From DASRWT01 sp963748485 (GTDB lineage Bacteria; Methylomirabilota; Methylomirabilia; Rokubacteriales; CSP1-6), in contig CAVVJF010000009.1 of the NCBI GenBank assembly GCA_963748485.1, positions 310,001 to 374,000 on the forward strand: a DNA stretch of 64,000 bases, given 5' to 3'. How positions within the stretch are numbered: the first letter of the stretch is position 1; each line of letters starts with the position of its first letter. A model generated the notes under the pieces. It made no database searches and was not told the DNA's origin. It saw nothing but the letters and a program-made list of their open reading frames with translations. The position numbers and the translations under genes were made by a program. Positions 8,388 to 16,405 of this stretch are shown in pieces.

Positions 8388-9497
8388 TTACGTGAGGACC
8401 GTGATCTTCTGCTTGTCGATCAACCCGAAATCGATGTTAGCGCCGAGGCCGGGCCCGTTCATCGCGTGGACGAGACCGGCGCGATCCACCTCGATATCGT
8501 CCACTAGCCCGTACTTCTGGGCGCCCGCCGGGAGTAAGACCTCGAAGAACTCTGTATTTCGGATAGCCATGATCAAGTGGAGGTTGGCCACGTTGTTAAG
8601 CGAGTTGCCGCCGTGGTGCACCTCGAAGTTCATGTGGAAGGCCTCCGCCAGATGGGCGGATTTGACGAGCGGTGTAATGCCACCCTTGACCGCGGGATCG
8701 CCCCGGAGATAGTCCGTCGCCCGCTCGGTGAGCCAGGGAGCGAAGGCGGTGAAGCCGCCCGGCGTGTACTCGGTGGCGAGGATGGGGATGTGCAGCTGCT
8801 GCTTGAGCTTCACGTAGCTGTAGAGATCGTCGTCCGCGAGCGGGTCCTCGTACCAGTGAAAGCCCAGCTCCTCGATCGCCTTCCCCACCCGTACCGCCTC
8901 GGGGTACTGATAGGCCCAGGTCGAGTCGAGCATAACGGTGAAGCCGTCGCCCACCGCCTTCCGCACCGCGCGGCACACCGCGATGTCCTTCACCGGATCG
9001 GTGGGCGGGTGGATCTTGTAGGCGCGCCACCCCTCGGCCTTGAAGCGCGCGGCTTCCTCGGCATACGCCTCCGGCGAGGCCAGCACCGCCGAGCTCGCAT
9101 AGGCGGGAATCTGGTCCCGGTAGGAGCCGAGCAGACGGTGTATCGGCAGGCCCGCCACCTTGCCGGCGATATCCCAGAGGGCGACGTCCACCGCGCCGAT
9201 GGCGCGAAGGGTCGTGTTGCGGTGCTTCTGCCAGAGCGCCTGCCAGAGCCGCTCGCGCTCAAGGGGATCCTGCCCCATCACCACCGGCTTGAGGTAGTAG
9301 ATGAGCGACTCCGCGTCGAAGCGCGCGCCGCGCATGGCCGAACCGAGAAAGGCATGGCCGACGACGCCGTCATCGGTGCGGAGGGTCAGGAGGCCCAGCT
9401 CGCTCTTCCCCGAGAAGGTGCCGGTGTGGCGGCCGTACTGGGTGGCCGGGATATCGCTCCAGCCGAACAGGGTGAGCGTCACGTCGCTGATCTTCAT
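8388..9497 (-). CDS. Mandelate racemase / muconate lactonizing enzyme family protein
   Basis: Enolase-superfamily enzyme of 369 residues that would abstract a proton alpha to a carboxylate (acid-sugar dehydratase, racemase or cycloisomerase). Metal ligands are visible as Asp191 (VMLDSTWAY), Glu217 (HWYEDPL) and Glu243 (ILATEYT), with a late His pair in EVHHGGNSL (294-295). The catalytic-strand motif is Lys161-Ile-His163 rather than the Lys-x-Lys of mandelate racemase, so function should not be transferred from that enzyme. The start was placed at MKISDVTLTLFGW, where family homology begins; 21 further upstream codons look non-coding. It is divergent from the SUI1-like gene across 61 bp that must hold both promoters. 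Confidence 0.88.
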   Translation of the reverse strand: MKISDVTLTLFGWSDIPATQYGRHTGTFSGKSELGLLTLRTDDGVVGHAFLGSAMRGARFDAESLIYYLKPVVMGQDPLERERLWQALWQKHRNTTLRAIGAVDVALWDIAGKVAGLPIHRLLGSYRDQIPAYASSAVLASPEAYAEEAARFKAEGWRAYKIHPPTDPVKDIAVCRAVRKAVGDGFTVMLDSTWAYQYPEAVRVGKAIEELGFHWYEDPLADDDLYSYVKLKQQLHIPILATEYTPGGFTAFAPWLTERATDYLRGDPAVKGGITPLVKSAHLAEAFHMNFEVHHGGNSLNNVANLHLIMAIRNTEFFEVLLPAGAQKYGLVDDIEVDRAGLVHAMNGPGLGANIDFGLIDKQKITVLT

Positions 9498-9558
9498 GTC
9501 GGTCGAGGCTCCTCCCCCGCGCCCCAGGTTACACCAGAATCCTGCTAGACTACGCGCC

Positions 9559-9912
9559 ATGCCGCGGAGCCGTCTCGTCTACTCCACGGACGGAGGGCGC
9601 GCCAGGCCGACGCCTCCGTCGTCCCCCGCGCCGCGTCCCGCCCCGCCCACGAGCGCGCCCCGCCTTCCCGACGACGACATCGTCCGCATCTTCCGCGATC
9701 GGGGCAGCCGTGGCGGCAAGGTCGTCACCGTGGTGCGCGGCATCCGCGCGCGGGGCGATGCGCTCGAGCGCGTCGCCGCCGAGCTCAAGCGCCTCTGCGG
9801 CGCCGGCGGCACCGTGAAGGACGGCGCCGTCGAGATACAGGGTGATCACCGTGAGCGCGTGGCGGAGCGCCTCCGCGCGCTGGGCCACACCGTCAAGCTC
9901 GCCGGAGGGTGA
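9559..9912 (+). CDS. SUI1/YciH-family translation initiation factor-like protein
   Basis: A 117-residue protein whose C-terminal ~70 residues are a SUI1/eIF1 fold: 'RGSRGGKVVTVVRGIRARG' followed by an alpha-helical stretch, 'GGTVKDGAVEIQGDHRERV' and 'ERLRALGHTVKLAGG'. Residues 1-40 are Pro/Arg-rich and probably disordered. In E. coli the homologue YciH is a dispensable factor thought to influence initiation fidelity under stress. The ATG at 9559 was chosen because the upstream part of the open frame overlaps the divergent dehydratase gene. It is followed after 12 nt by an amidohydrolase gene with its own GAGGAG site. Confidence 0.88.
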   Translation: MPRSRLVYSTDGGRARPTPPSSPAPRPAPPTSAPRLPDDDIVRIFRDRGSRGGKVVTVVRGIRARGDALERVAAELKRLCGAGGTVKDGAVEIQGDHRERVAERLRALGHTVKLAGG

Positions 9913-9924
9913 GGAGACCGATCA

Positions 9925-11070
9925 ATGGACTATCGCGTGATCTCCGCCGATTGCCACGTCGACCTGCCGTGGCTGCCGCCCGATCTGTTCACCGCCAACG
10001 CTTCCGCGGCGATGCGCGATCGCATGCCGTTCGTGACGGAGGGGCCCAAGGGGCCGATATGGGTCTCGAAGAAGGGCAGCCAGTTCGGGTTGGTGAACGG
10101 CATGGGCTCGGCGGGCCGCGAGTACGTGCCGGGGCAGATCCACCGCTCCGACCGCATGGCATCTACCGGTCTTTACGATGACGGCCGCCGGGGGATTCGC
10201 CGTCTGACCGACCCCGACCTTCGCTTGCGGGATCAGGAGCGCGACGGCGTGCAGGCCGAGGTGCTCTACGGCATCCTCGGCACGAGCGACCGGCTCCAGG
10301 ATCCCGAGGCGGCCGTCGAGATGATGCGCATCTACAACGAGTGGCTGGCCGACTTCTGCCAGACCCATCCCGATCGCTATGCCGGGCTCGCCTGCATCCC
10401 CAGCCTGTCCATCAACGCCGCGGTGACGGAAATCGAGCGCGTTGCGAAACGTGGGATAGCGCGCGGCATCGAGATCGCCAACTCGCACGACATGCCGCGG
10501 CTCTGGGATCCCGTCTGGGAGCCGGTGTGGCGCGCCGCCGACACCGCGCGTCTGCCCGTGCACTTCCACACCATCGGCGCCAAGCGCGCGGACTGGTCGG
10601 CGCTGCCGCCGCGCGTGCAGCGCGTGGCCTTCGCCACCCACATCACGGGCTTCCAGCTGCACATGGCCGACGTCCTCATGAGCGTGATCTTCGCGGGCGT
10701 CCTCGAGCGCTATCCCAACGTCAAGATCGTCATCGGCGAGAGCGGCATCGGCTGGATCCCCTACGTGCTCGATCGCATGGATCTCGAGTGGGAGGACCAG
10801 TTCAAGGATCTCGACCTGACCATGCGGCCCAGCGAGTACTGGCGGCGGCAGTGCAAGGCCACCTACCAGAGCGACCGCATCGGCATCGCGCTGCTCGACG
10901 AGCTGGGACCGGAGACCATCATGTGGGGCTCGGACTTCCCGCACCCGGACGGCGTGTGGCCCGATTCCCAGGAGTTCATCACCAAGGAGCTCGGACACCT
11001 GCCCGAGAGCACGCGCCGGAAAGTCGTCTGCGAGAACGCGGGGCGGCTCTACGGCTTCATCGCCAACTGA
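9925..11070 (+). CDS. Amidohydrolase family protein (Amidohydro_2)
   Basis: A 381-residue TIM-barrel metal hydrolase/decarboxylase distinct from the copy at 4717. Metal motif ADCHVDL is at residues 8-14; 'PVHFHTIGAKR' supplies a central His; 'IVIGESGIGWIPYVLDRMD' and 'IMWGSDFPHPDGVWPDS' are the conserved late strands, the latter with the catalytic Asp. Start support is good: GAGGAG lies 8 nt before the ATG. The following LLM oxidoreductase begins 15 nt after its stop with its own strong ribosome site, so the pair probably forms an operon for degradation of an unknown (possibly aromatic) compound. A bacterial ACMSD-like role is possible but unproven. Confidence 0.87.
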   Translation: MDYRVISADCHVDLPWLPPDLFTANASAAMRDRMPFVTEGPKGPIWVSKKGSQFGLVNGMGSAGREYVPGQIHRSDRMASTGLYDDGRRGIRRLTDPDLRLRDQERDGVQAEVLYGILGTSDRLQDPEAAVEMMRIYNEWLADFCQTHPDRYAGLACIPSLSINAAVTEIERVAKRGIARGIEIANSHDMPRLWDPVWEPVWRAADTARLPVHFHTIGAKRADWSALPPRVQRVAFATHITGFQLHMADVLMSVIFAGVLERYPNVKIVIGESGIGWIPYVLDRMDLEWEDQFKDLDLTMRPSEYWRRQCKATYQSDRIGIALLDELGPETIMWGSDFPHPDGVWPDSQEFITKELGHLPESTRRKVVCENAGRLYGFIAN

Positions 11071-11085
11071 CGGAGAGGAGACGAC

Positions 11086-11925
11086 ATGAAGACCGGCATC
11101 TGCATCTTCGCGACCGACTACGCGATCCGGATCGACGAGCTGGCCAAGGCGGCGGAGGACCGCGGCTTCGAATCGCTCTTCGTGCCCGAGCACACGCACA
11201 TCCCCACCAGCCGCCGCACCCCCTTCCCCTCGGGCGAGCCGCTCCCCAAGGAGTACGCGCACACGCACGATCCCTTCGTGTCGCTCATGGCGGCGGCGGC
11301 GGCGACCAAGAAGCTCCGAGTCGGCACCGGCATCTGCCTCATCATCGAACGCGACACCATCGTGACCGCCAAGGCGGTGGCGAGCCTGGACGACCTCTCC
11401 GGCGGGCGCTTCGAGCTCGGGATCGGCGCAGGTTGGAACGTGGAAGAAATGGAGAACCACGGCACCCAGCATAAGTCGCGGTTCAAGAAGATGCGCGAGC
11501 AGGTGCTCGCCATGAAGGAGATCTGGAGCAAGGACGAAGCGCAGTTCCACGGTGAGTTCGTCAACTTCGACCCGATCTGGTCGTGGCCGAAGCCCGCGCA
11601 GAAGCCGAATCCGCCCGTGCTGCTGGGCGGCGAGTCGGGTCACACTCTCCAGCGCGTGGTGGACTTCTGCGAGGGCTGGTTCCCCCGCGGCCGCTCACCC
11701 GAGGCGGTGCTGAACGGCATGAAGGATCTGCGGGCGCGCGCCGCCAAGGCCGGCCGCGACATGAAGACGATCTCGGTGTCGGTGTTCGGGGCCAAGCCCG
11801 ACGAGGCGGACCTTGCCCGTTACGCGGAGGCCGGGGTGACGCGCGTCATCCTGCGTCTCCCTCCCGACGGGCGCGACGTGGTCCTTCCTCTCCTCGACCA
11901 GTGGAGCAAGATGATTGAAAAGTAA
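11086..11925 (+). CDS. LLM class F420-dependent oxidoreductase
   Basis: Luciferase-like TIM-barrel oxidoreductase of 279 residues. It opens MKTGICIFATDY; 'FESLFVPEHTHIP' and 'VGTGICLIIERDTIVTAKAV' match F420-type members, followed by 'GRFELGIGAGWNVEEMENHG' (cofactor-binding loop) and 'PPVLLGGESG'. Such enzymes transfer hydride with reduced F420 or FMN; coenzyme choice is inferred from resemblance to the F420 group. GGAGAGGAG precedes the ATG. It is the last gene before the 165-bp gap that leads into the CHAT/two-partner-secretion locus, and the inverted repeat at 11943-11966 may end its transcript. Confidence 0.87.
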   Translation: MKTGICIFATDYAIRIDELAKAAEDRGFESLFVPEHTHIPTSRRTPFPSGEPLPKEYAHTHDPFVSLMAAAAATKKLRVGTGICLIIERDTIVTAKAVASLDDLSGGRFELGIGAGWNVEEMENHGTQHKSRFKKMREQVLAMKEIWSKDEAQFHGEFVNFDPIWSWPKPAQKPNPPVLLGGESGHTLQRVVDFCEGWFPRGRSPEAVLNGMKDLRARAAKAGRDMKTISVSVFGAKPDEADLARYAEAGVTRVILRLPPDGRDVVLPLLDQWSKMIEK

Positions 11926-11942
11926 GCTTTTTCGGGCAAGTC

Positions 11943-11966
11943 TCCCACAAAGGCACTATGGTGGGA
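11943..11966. other. Inverted repeat between the LLM gene and the CHAT locus
   Basis: Arms TCCCAC (11943-11948) and GTGGGA (11961-11966) face each other across 12 nt, starting 18 nt after the LLM stop codon. With a short bulge the pairing extends into AAGT/ACTT. There is no run of T afterwards, so it may be a weak terminator or an operator for the downstream locus. Confidence 0.3.
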
Positions 11967-12011
11967 CTTCCTAGAAGTGCGATTAATCGGAACAGTAGGG
12001 GCAGAATCCGC

Positions 12012-12039
12012 TTGACGAAGGCCACCCGACTCTTCTAAG
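12012..12039 (+). promoter_or_regulatory. Candidate sigma-70-type promoter for the CHAT/TPS locus
   Basis: TTGACG (12012-12017, 5 of 6 consensus bases) is followed after 16 nt by TCTAAG (12034-12039, 4 of 6). It is the best promoter-like pair in the 165 bp before the CHAT gene. The predicted transcript would start near 12046 and include the hairpin at 12043-12073. Confidence 0.35.
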
Positions 12040-12042
12040 GTT

Positions 12043-12073
12043 CCCCTGGACCGGTGCCCCTGCTGGTCCGGGG
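12043..12073 (+). other. Hairpin in the predicted leader of the CHAT gene
   Basis: CCCC-T-GGACC (12043-12052) can pair with GGTCC-GGGG (12065-12073) around a 12-nt loop, a nine-pair GC-rich stem with one bulged T. It sits 18 nt before the first possible start codon and could affect initiation or bind a regulator; no known riboswitch was recognised. Confidence 0.3.
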
Positions 12074-12090
12074 GGATCCGGTCATTAGAT

Positions 12091-14493
12091 GTGGTTGGCT
12101 GTGAGAAGAAGAGTGGCCTGGTGAATAGGTATGCCAGGTACACGGCGGCTCGTCCCATAGCCCGCGCGAGAGTCCACACGTTGCGAATCCTGATCCTCGT
12201 GGCGGGACTTTTCTGCGCGCCGGGGGCGGCGCTGGCCCAGCAGCACGCCATCCAGGAGCACATGACAACCGGGCGCGCCGCCTTCGAGCGAGGGGCCTTC
12301 GACCGCGCGATCGAGAGCTGGTCCCTCGCCGCAATCGCCTCCGAGCGGACGGGCGACCGAGCCGGCCAGATCCAAGCGCTGGTGTATGCGAGCGAGGCGT
12401 ACGCCGCGCTCGGACGTTACCGGCAGGCGGTCGGCGTCCTCGACCGCGCCTTGAAGCTGGCGGAAGGCTCGGAGGACCGGTCACAGGTGCCCTGGATCCT
12501 GTCTCGTCTCGGGAATGCCTTGATTGCGACGGGCCCGGCCGACGCCGCGGAGACCACGCTGAAGCAGTCGCTCGACCTGGCGCGTGACGGCCGGGACCCG
12601 GCGCTCACCGCCGCCGTCCTGAATGACCTCGGGAATTTCCTCACGACGCGGCGGAAGGCACGCGAGGCCGTCGCCGCGTACCGCGAGAGCGCCGCGCTTG
12701 CCGAGCGCGCCGGCGACGCATCCCAGCGGACCCGGGCCCGCGTCAACATGGCCCGGGCTCTGCGGCAGTCCGGCGATGTCCGGGCCTCGCGGGAGGCGCT
12801 CGACGATGTCTTCGCTTCGCTGGAGCAATCGAGCCCTTCCCGCGAGGCAGCATTTCTCCTCGTGAGCATTGGATTGGGCTACCGGGACCTTCGCGCGGCC
12901 GGCCCGGACCCTGGAAGCGAGCTTCTCCTGCGCGCCGCCCGGGCCCTCGCCAGGGCGGACGAGGTCGCGGATCGGCTTGGCGATCGACGGACCGCCTCCT
13001 ATGCGAAGGGCTATCTGGGGGGACTGTACGAAGACGAGCGCCGATACGACGAAGCGCTCCAGCTGACGCGGGACGCGATCTTCGCCGCCCAGCAGGCGCA
13101 CGCGCCGGAGGCGCTCTACCGGTGGCAATGGCAGGTGGCGCGGCTGCATCGGAAGATGGGCGCGCTCGATGAGGCCCTCGCCGCCTATCGCGCCGCCGCC
13201 CAGCAGGTTGCCGCGGTCCGACCGGAGCTGTCGGTGCGCTACGACGCAGGAGCGGACTCGTTTCGCGAGTCCACTGGACCGCTCTTTTTCGAGCTCGTCG
13301 ACCTGCTCCTTCGACGTGCGGGGGATCAACAGGCCGCTGCCCCCGGCGGAGGCGGCCCCACCGCGTCCGACCAAGAGCGCAAGGCCCTCCTGGTCGAGGC
13401 GAGGGAGGTCGTGGAATCCTTCAAGGTTGCCGAGCTGCGCGACTACTTCCGCGACGATTGCGTGGATATCGCGCTCTCGCGGATGACCCAGCTCGACGTC
13501 GTGTCACCGACGGCGGCCGTCGTCTACCCGATCGTGCTGGCCGACCGAATCGAGTTGCTGGTGACCTTGCCGTCCGGCCTCCGGCGCTTCGTAGTGCCGG
13601 TGGAGGAGGCACGGCTCACGCAGGAAGTCCGGCAGTTCCGGAACTTGCTCGAGCGTCGAACGACCCGCCAGTATCTGCGCCACGCTCGGCAGCTCCACGA
13701 GTGGCTGATCCGGCCGATCGAGCCGGAGCTCGCCGCCGCCAAGATCGACACCCTGGTGTTCGTGCCGGACGGCCCGCTCCGCACGATTCCAATGGCTGCG
13801 CTCCACGACGGTCAGCAGTTCCTGGTGGCGAAGTACGCGCTGGCCATCACCCCGGGCCTCAAGCTCACCGACCCGCGACCGCTCGATCGCAAGCGCCCCC
13901 GGATCCTGGCCGTGGGGGTGACGGAGTCGGTCCAAGGGTTTCCGCCGCTGCCCGAGGTCGAGACCGAGATCGCCAACGTGAGGGAGGTCTTCGGCGGGAC
14001 CACCTTGCTCAATGCGCAGTTCTCGGTGGCCAACATCGAGCGCGAGCTGAAAACGGGCACGTACTCGATCGTCCACATCGCCTCGCATGGCGAGTTCGGC
14101 GGGGACGTCGACAAGACCTTCCTCCTCGCCTACGACGGCAAGCTGACGATGGACCGGCTCGATCAGCTGATCGGGGTGCTCAAGTACCGTGACGAGCCCC
14201 TCGAGCTGCTGACCTTGAGCGCCTGCGATACCGCGGAGGGTGACGACCGGGCGGCGCTGGGGCTCGCCGGTGTCGCCGTCAAGGCGGGCGCCCGGAGCGC
14301 AGTGGCGACGCTCTGGAGCGTGAACGACGAGGCGTCCGCCGGACTGATCACGGACTTCTACCGCGAGCTCAAGGACCCCTCGGTCTCGCGAGGGGTAGCC
14401 CTCCAGCGCGCGCAGATGAAGCTAGTGAGTGATCCGCGTTACGCGCATCCCGGATTCTGGTCGCCGTTTCTCCTCATCAACAACTGGCTGTGA
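12091..14493 (+). CDS. Exported TPR-repeat CHAT-domain (caspase-like) protein
   Basis: An 800-residue protein with an N-terminal signal-like segment (RILILVAGLFCAPGAALA before QQ), a tetratricopeptide region over roughly residues 50-420 (repeated 'A...Y..LGRYRQAVGVLDRALKLAE' helices), and a C-terminal CHAT peptidase domain (about 500-800). The clan-CD dyad is intact: His666 in HIASHGEF and Cys712 in LSACDTAEG, followed by 'GVAVKAGARSAVATLWSVND'. CHAT proteins are caspase/separase-like proteases or scaffolds; with a signal peptide this one would act outside the cytoplasm. The start is uncertain: GTG 12091, GTG 12121 or TTG 12181 all precede the signal peptide. It leads the locus containing TpsA, TpsB, CHASE2 cyclase and DUF928, and may process or chaperone the exoprotein (inference). 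Confidence 0.88.
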   Translation: MVGCEKKSGLVNRYARYTAARPIARARVHTLRILILVAGLFCAPGAALAQQHAIQEHMTTGRAAFERGAFDRAIESWSLAAIASERTGDRAGQIQALVYASEAYAALGRYRQAVGVLDRALKLAEGSEDRSQVPWILSRLGNALIATGPADAAETTLKQSLDLARDGRDPALTAAVLNDLGNFLTTRRKAREAVAAYRESAALAERAGDASQRTRARVNMARALRQSGDVRASREALDDVFASLEQSSPSREAAFLLVSIGLGYRDLRAAGPDPGSELLLRAARALARADEVADRLGDRRTASYAKGYLGGLYEDERRYDEALQLTRDAIFAAQQAHAPEALYRWQWQVARLHRKMGALDEALAAYRAAAQQVAAVRPELSVRYDAGADSFRESTGPLFFELVDLLLRRAGDQQAAAPGGGGPTASDQERKALLVEAREVVESFKVAELRDYFRDDCVDIALSRMTQLDVVSPTAAVVYPIVLADRIELLVTLPSGLRRFVVPVEEARLTQEVRQFRNLLERRTTRQYLRHARQLHEWLIRPIEPELAAAKIDTLVFVPDGPLRTIPMAALHDGQQFLVAKYALAITPGLKLTDPRPLDRKRPRILAVGVTESVQGFPPLPEVETEIANVREVFGGTTLLNAQFSVANIERELKTGTYSIVHIASHGEFGGDVDKTFLLAYDGKLTMDRLDQLIGVLKYRDEPLELLTLSACDTAEGDDRAALGLAGVAVKAGARSAVATLWSVNDEASAGLITDFYRELKDPSVSRGVALQRAQMKLVSDPRYAHPGFWSPFLLINNWL

Positions 14494-14544
14494 CGCGATG
14501 GTAAACGGTGCGTGCGAGCAGACAGCTCGCGGAAGGAGTGACAC

Positions 14545-16380
14545 ATGAAGACCGTCTGAATGGACCTTGCCCTTTTCATCTTCGCGGCGCCGGGCGCGGC
14601 GGAGGCGATCAAACGGTGACGATCACAGCGCGAACGCGGGAAACACCGACGTGCCAGTCAACGTCCCGGCCCCGCCTTCACGGACTCGGCGGGCAGGCCA
14701 GCGCTGGCGCTCGCGTGCACGACGCGACGCCCTGGCCGCCACGCACCATCTGCACGCGAACGGATTTTGGTCGGCGGCACGACGGTGACGATCAGGGACA
14801 TCGGGCCTGCGCGCCTGTGAACGCGTGGTTAAGGCGTGCGGGCCCGCGTCTACCGCATCGATGCGAGCAGCGACATCCTGAACGTGGCCGGGCTTCTAGC
14901 GACCTCGGGCACCGGCACCACGACCACCCCGGGGGTGACGCTCAAGATCAACTATTCCTCGAACGATTACACGAAGCTCAACTTCAGCCTCTACTCGTAC
15001 ACGGCGGCGATGAGCGGCAACTTCTTCGACGCGACGGGCGGCACAGCCGATCGCCTGCAACTCCACGTCGCCCCGTGCCTGGCCCTCACGCTCACAGCCA
15101 ACGGACAGCCGTCAACCAGTTCGGTAAATGCGGTAGCGACGGTCGATCGTGCCCCCCTTCTCCGGCGGCGGTGCGCGTTCGGGCCGCCGACTTCGAACCC
15201 CCCCGAGACCAAGAGCATCTACTGCGGCCAAGCCACCTCACCCACCACCGGACTCCCCGTGCAGCCGACCTGCACGCCGACGCTGGTGGGCGAACTCAAG
15301 GCGATCATTAAGCCCTCCAGTGTGACCCTAAGGGTTTCGGGCGGCGCCGCCATCGGCGGGTCGCACCAGGCCCACCACGAGCGGGCGGGGTAACCGACAC
15401 GTTCGTCGACGCGGCCGTGCCCGAGTTCGTCAACACCCCCGTCCACGTAATTTCGTCCGACTACGACCAGGCCGCCACGCTTCACGCAACCCTCGAGCAG
15501 GACGGGGCCGTCTATTCCCGAAGACCGGGGACGAGTCAACAATTCCCCTGTGGTGGAACATCGAAAAGGTGGATGAGGTGGGCCCGAACCTGAACCCCTT
15601 CACGCTGATCACTCCGCTCGATCGTCAGCAACGCCGACCTCTTCGACGACGGCGCCTACGTGAGCTGGGTGCCGACGAACCACGAAGGTGCACGGTCGGG
15701 ACCTCGACTCCGTCGCGGCGTACTTCCAGGTGGAGACGGGCCCCACCTGTTCGAGCTCGGCCGAATGGCTCGTCGCCGAAATCCAGCTCGAGACGCTCCA
15801 GGCGATACAGATCTTCCTGTGCCCGGTTCTTGGACGGGGTGAACCTCGGGACCTCCACGCCAAGTCGTCAAGCTTCCCGACGGCTCGACCACGAACTGGA
15901 AGAATGATGAACAAATTTGGGGGGTCGACATCCGGGCGATTTCGGTCGTCCTCACCCAACGGCCGTGGACGACCAGGAAGTCGATCTCACGAGCTTCACT
16001 ATCGGCGTGTTCAGCAGACGTTCGGTCGCAAGGCGCCGTCCAAGCGCCGTCTTCGAGAGCGACATGCGACTTCCCGGGTCTCAACGAGTTCACGCGTGCG
16101 GGCCACGCCGGTGGACGCCAACGGTGACCCCGTCGTCGGGCTGCCATCGTTCGTCTGGGGCGACCGCGCCGGCCAGACCTTCCAGAAGGTTCCGACACGG
16201 GGGGCGACTGTCAGCTGCGCACCGCGATCCCGATAAACCTCTTTCCCCCCAATCGCCCGCCAGAATCAATGGCGGTTCGACCTGTTCGTACAATCTGGAG
16301 CCGAGCGGCTTCATCAGGTGCCGATCGACGAGGATCTGATGAGCTGCCAGCCTGAGCGCCCGTAATCGGCAGGCGGACCG
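14545..16380 (+). pseudogene. Frameshifted gene for an unidentified secreted protein
   Basis: About 1.8 kb between the CHAT and TpsA genes with no intact frame. A strong GGAAGGAG site precedes ATG 14545, but the frame stops after four codons; the next ATG (14560) opens a signal-peptide-like stretch LALFIFAAPGAAEA. Protein-like pieces then continue in alternating frames, for example 'NVAGLLATSGTGTTTTPGVT' and 'DYTKLNFSLYSYTAAMSGNF' (14836-15393), 'AAVPEFVNTPVHVISSDYDQ' and 'WWNIEKVDEVGPNLNPFTLI' (about 15400-15610), and 'LPDGSTTNWKNDEQIWGVDI' (about 15870-15930). The composition (Thr/Ser/Asn-rich, beta-type) suits a secreted protein. I recognise no family. The pieces imply one gene with many single-base indels, by decay or consensus error. 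Confidence 0.55.
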
Positions 16381-16405
16381 GCTGCAGGGGGTGAGGTAGA
16401 CGTCA

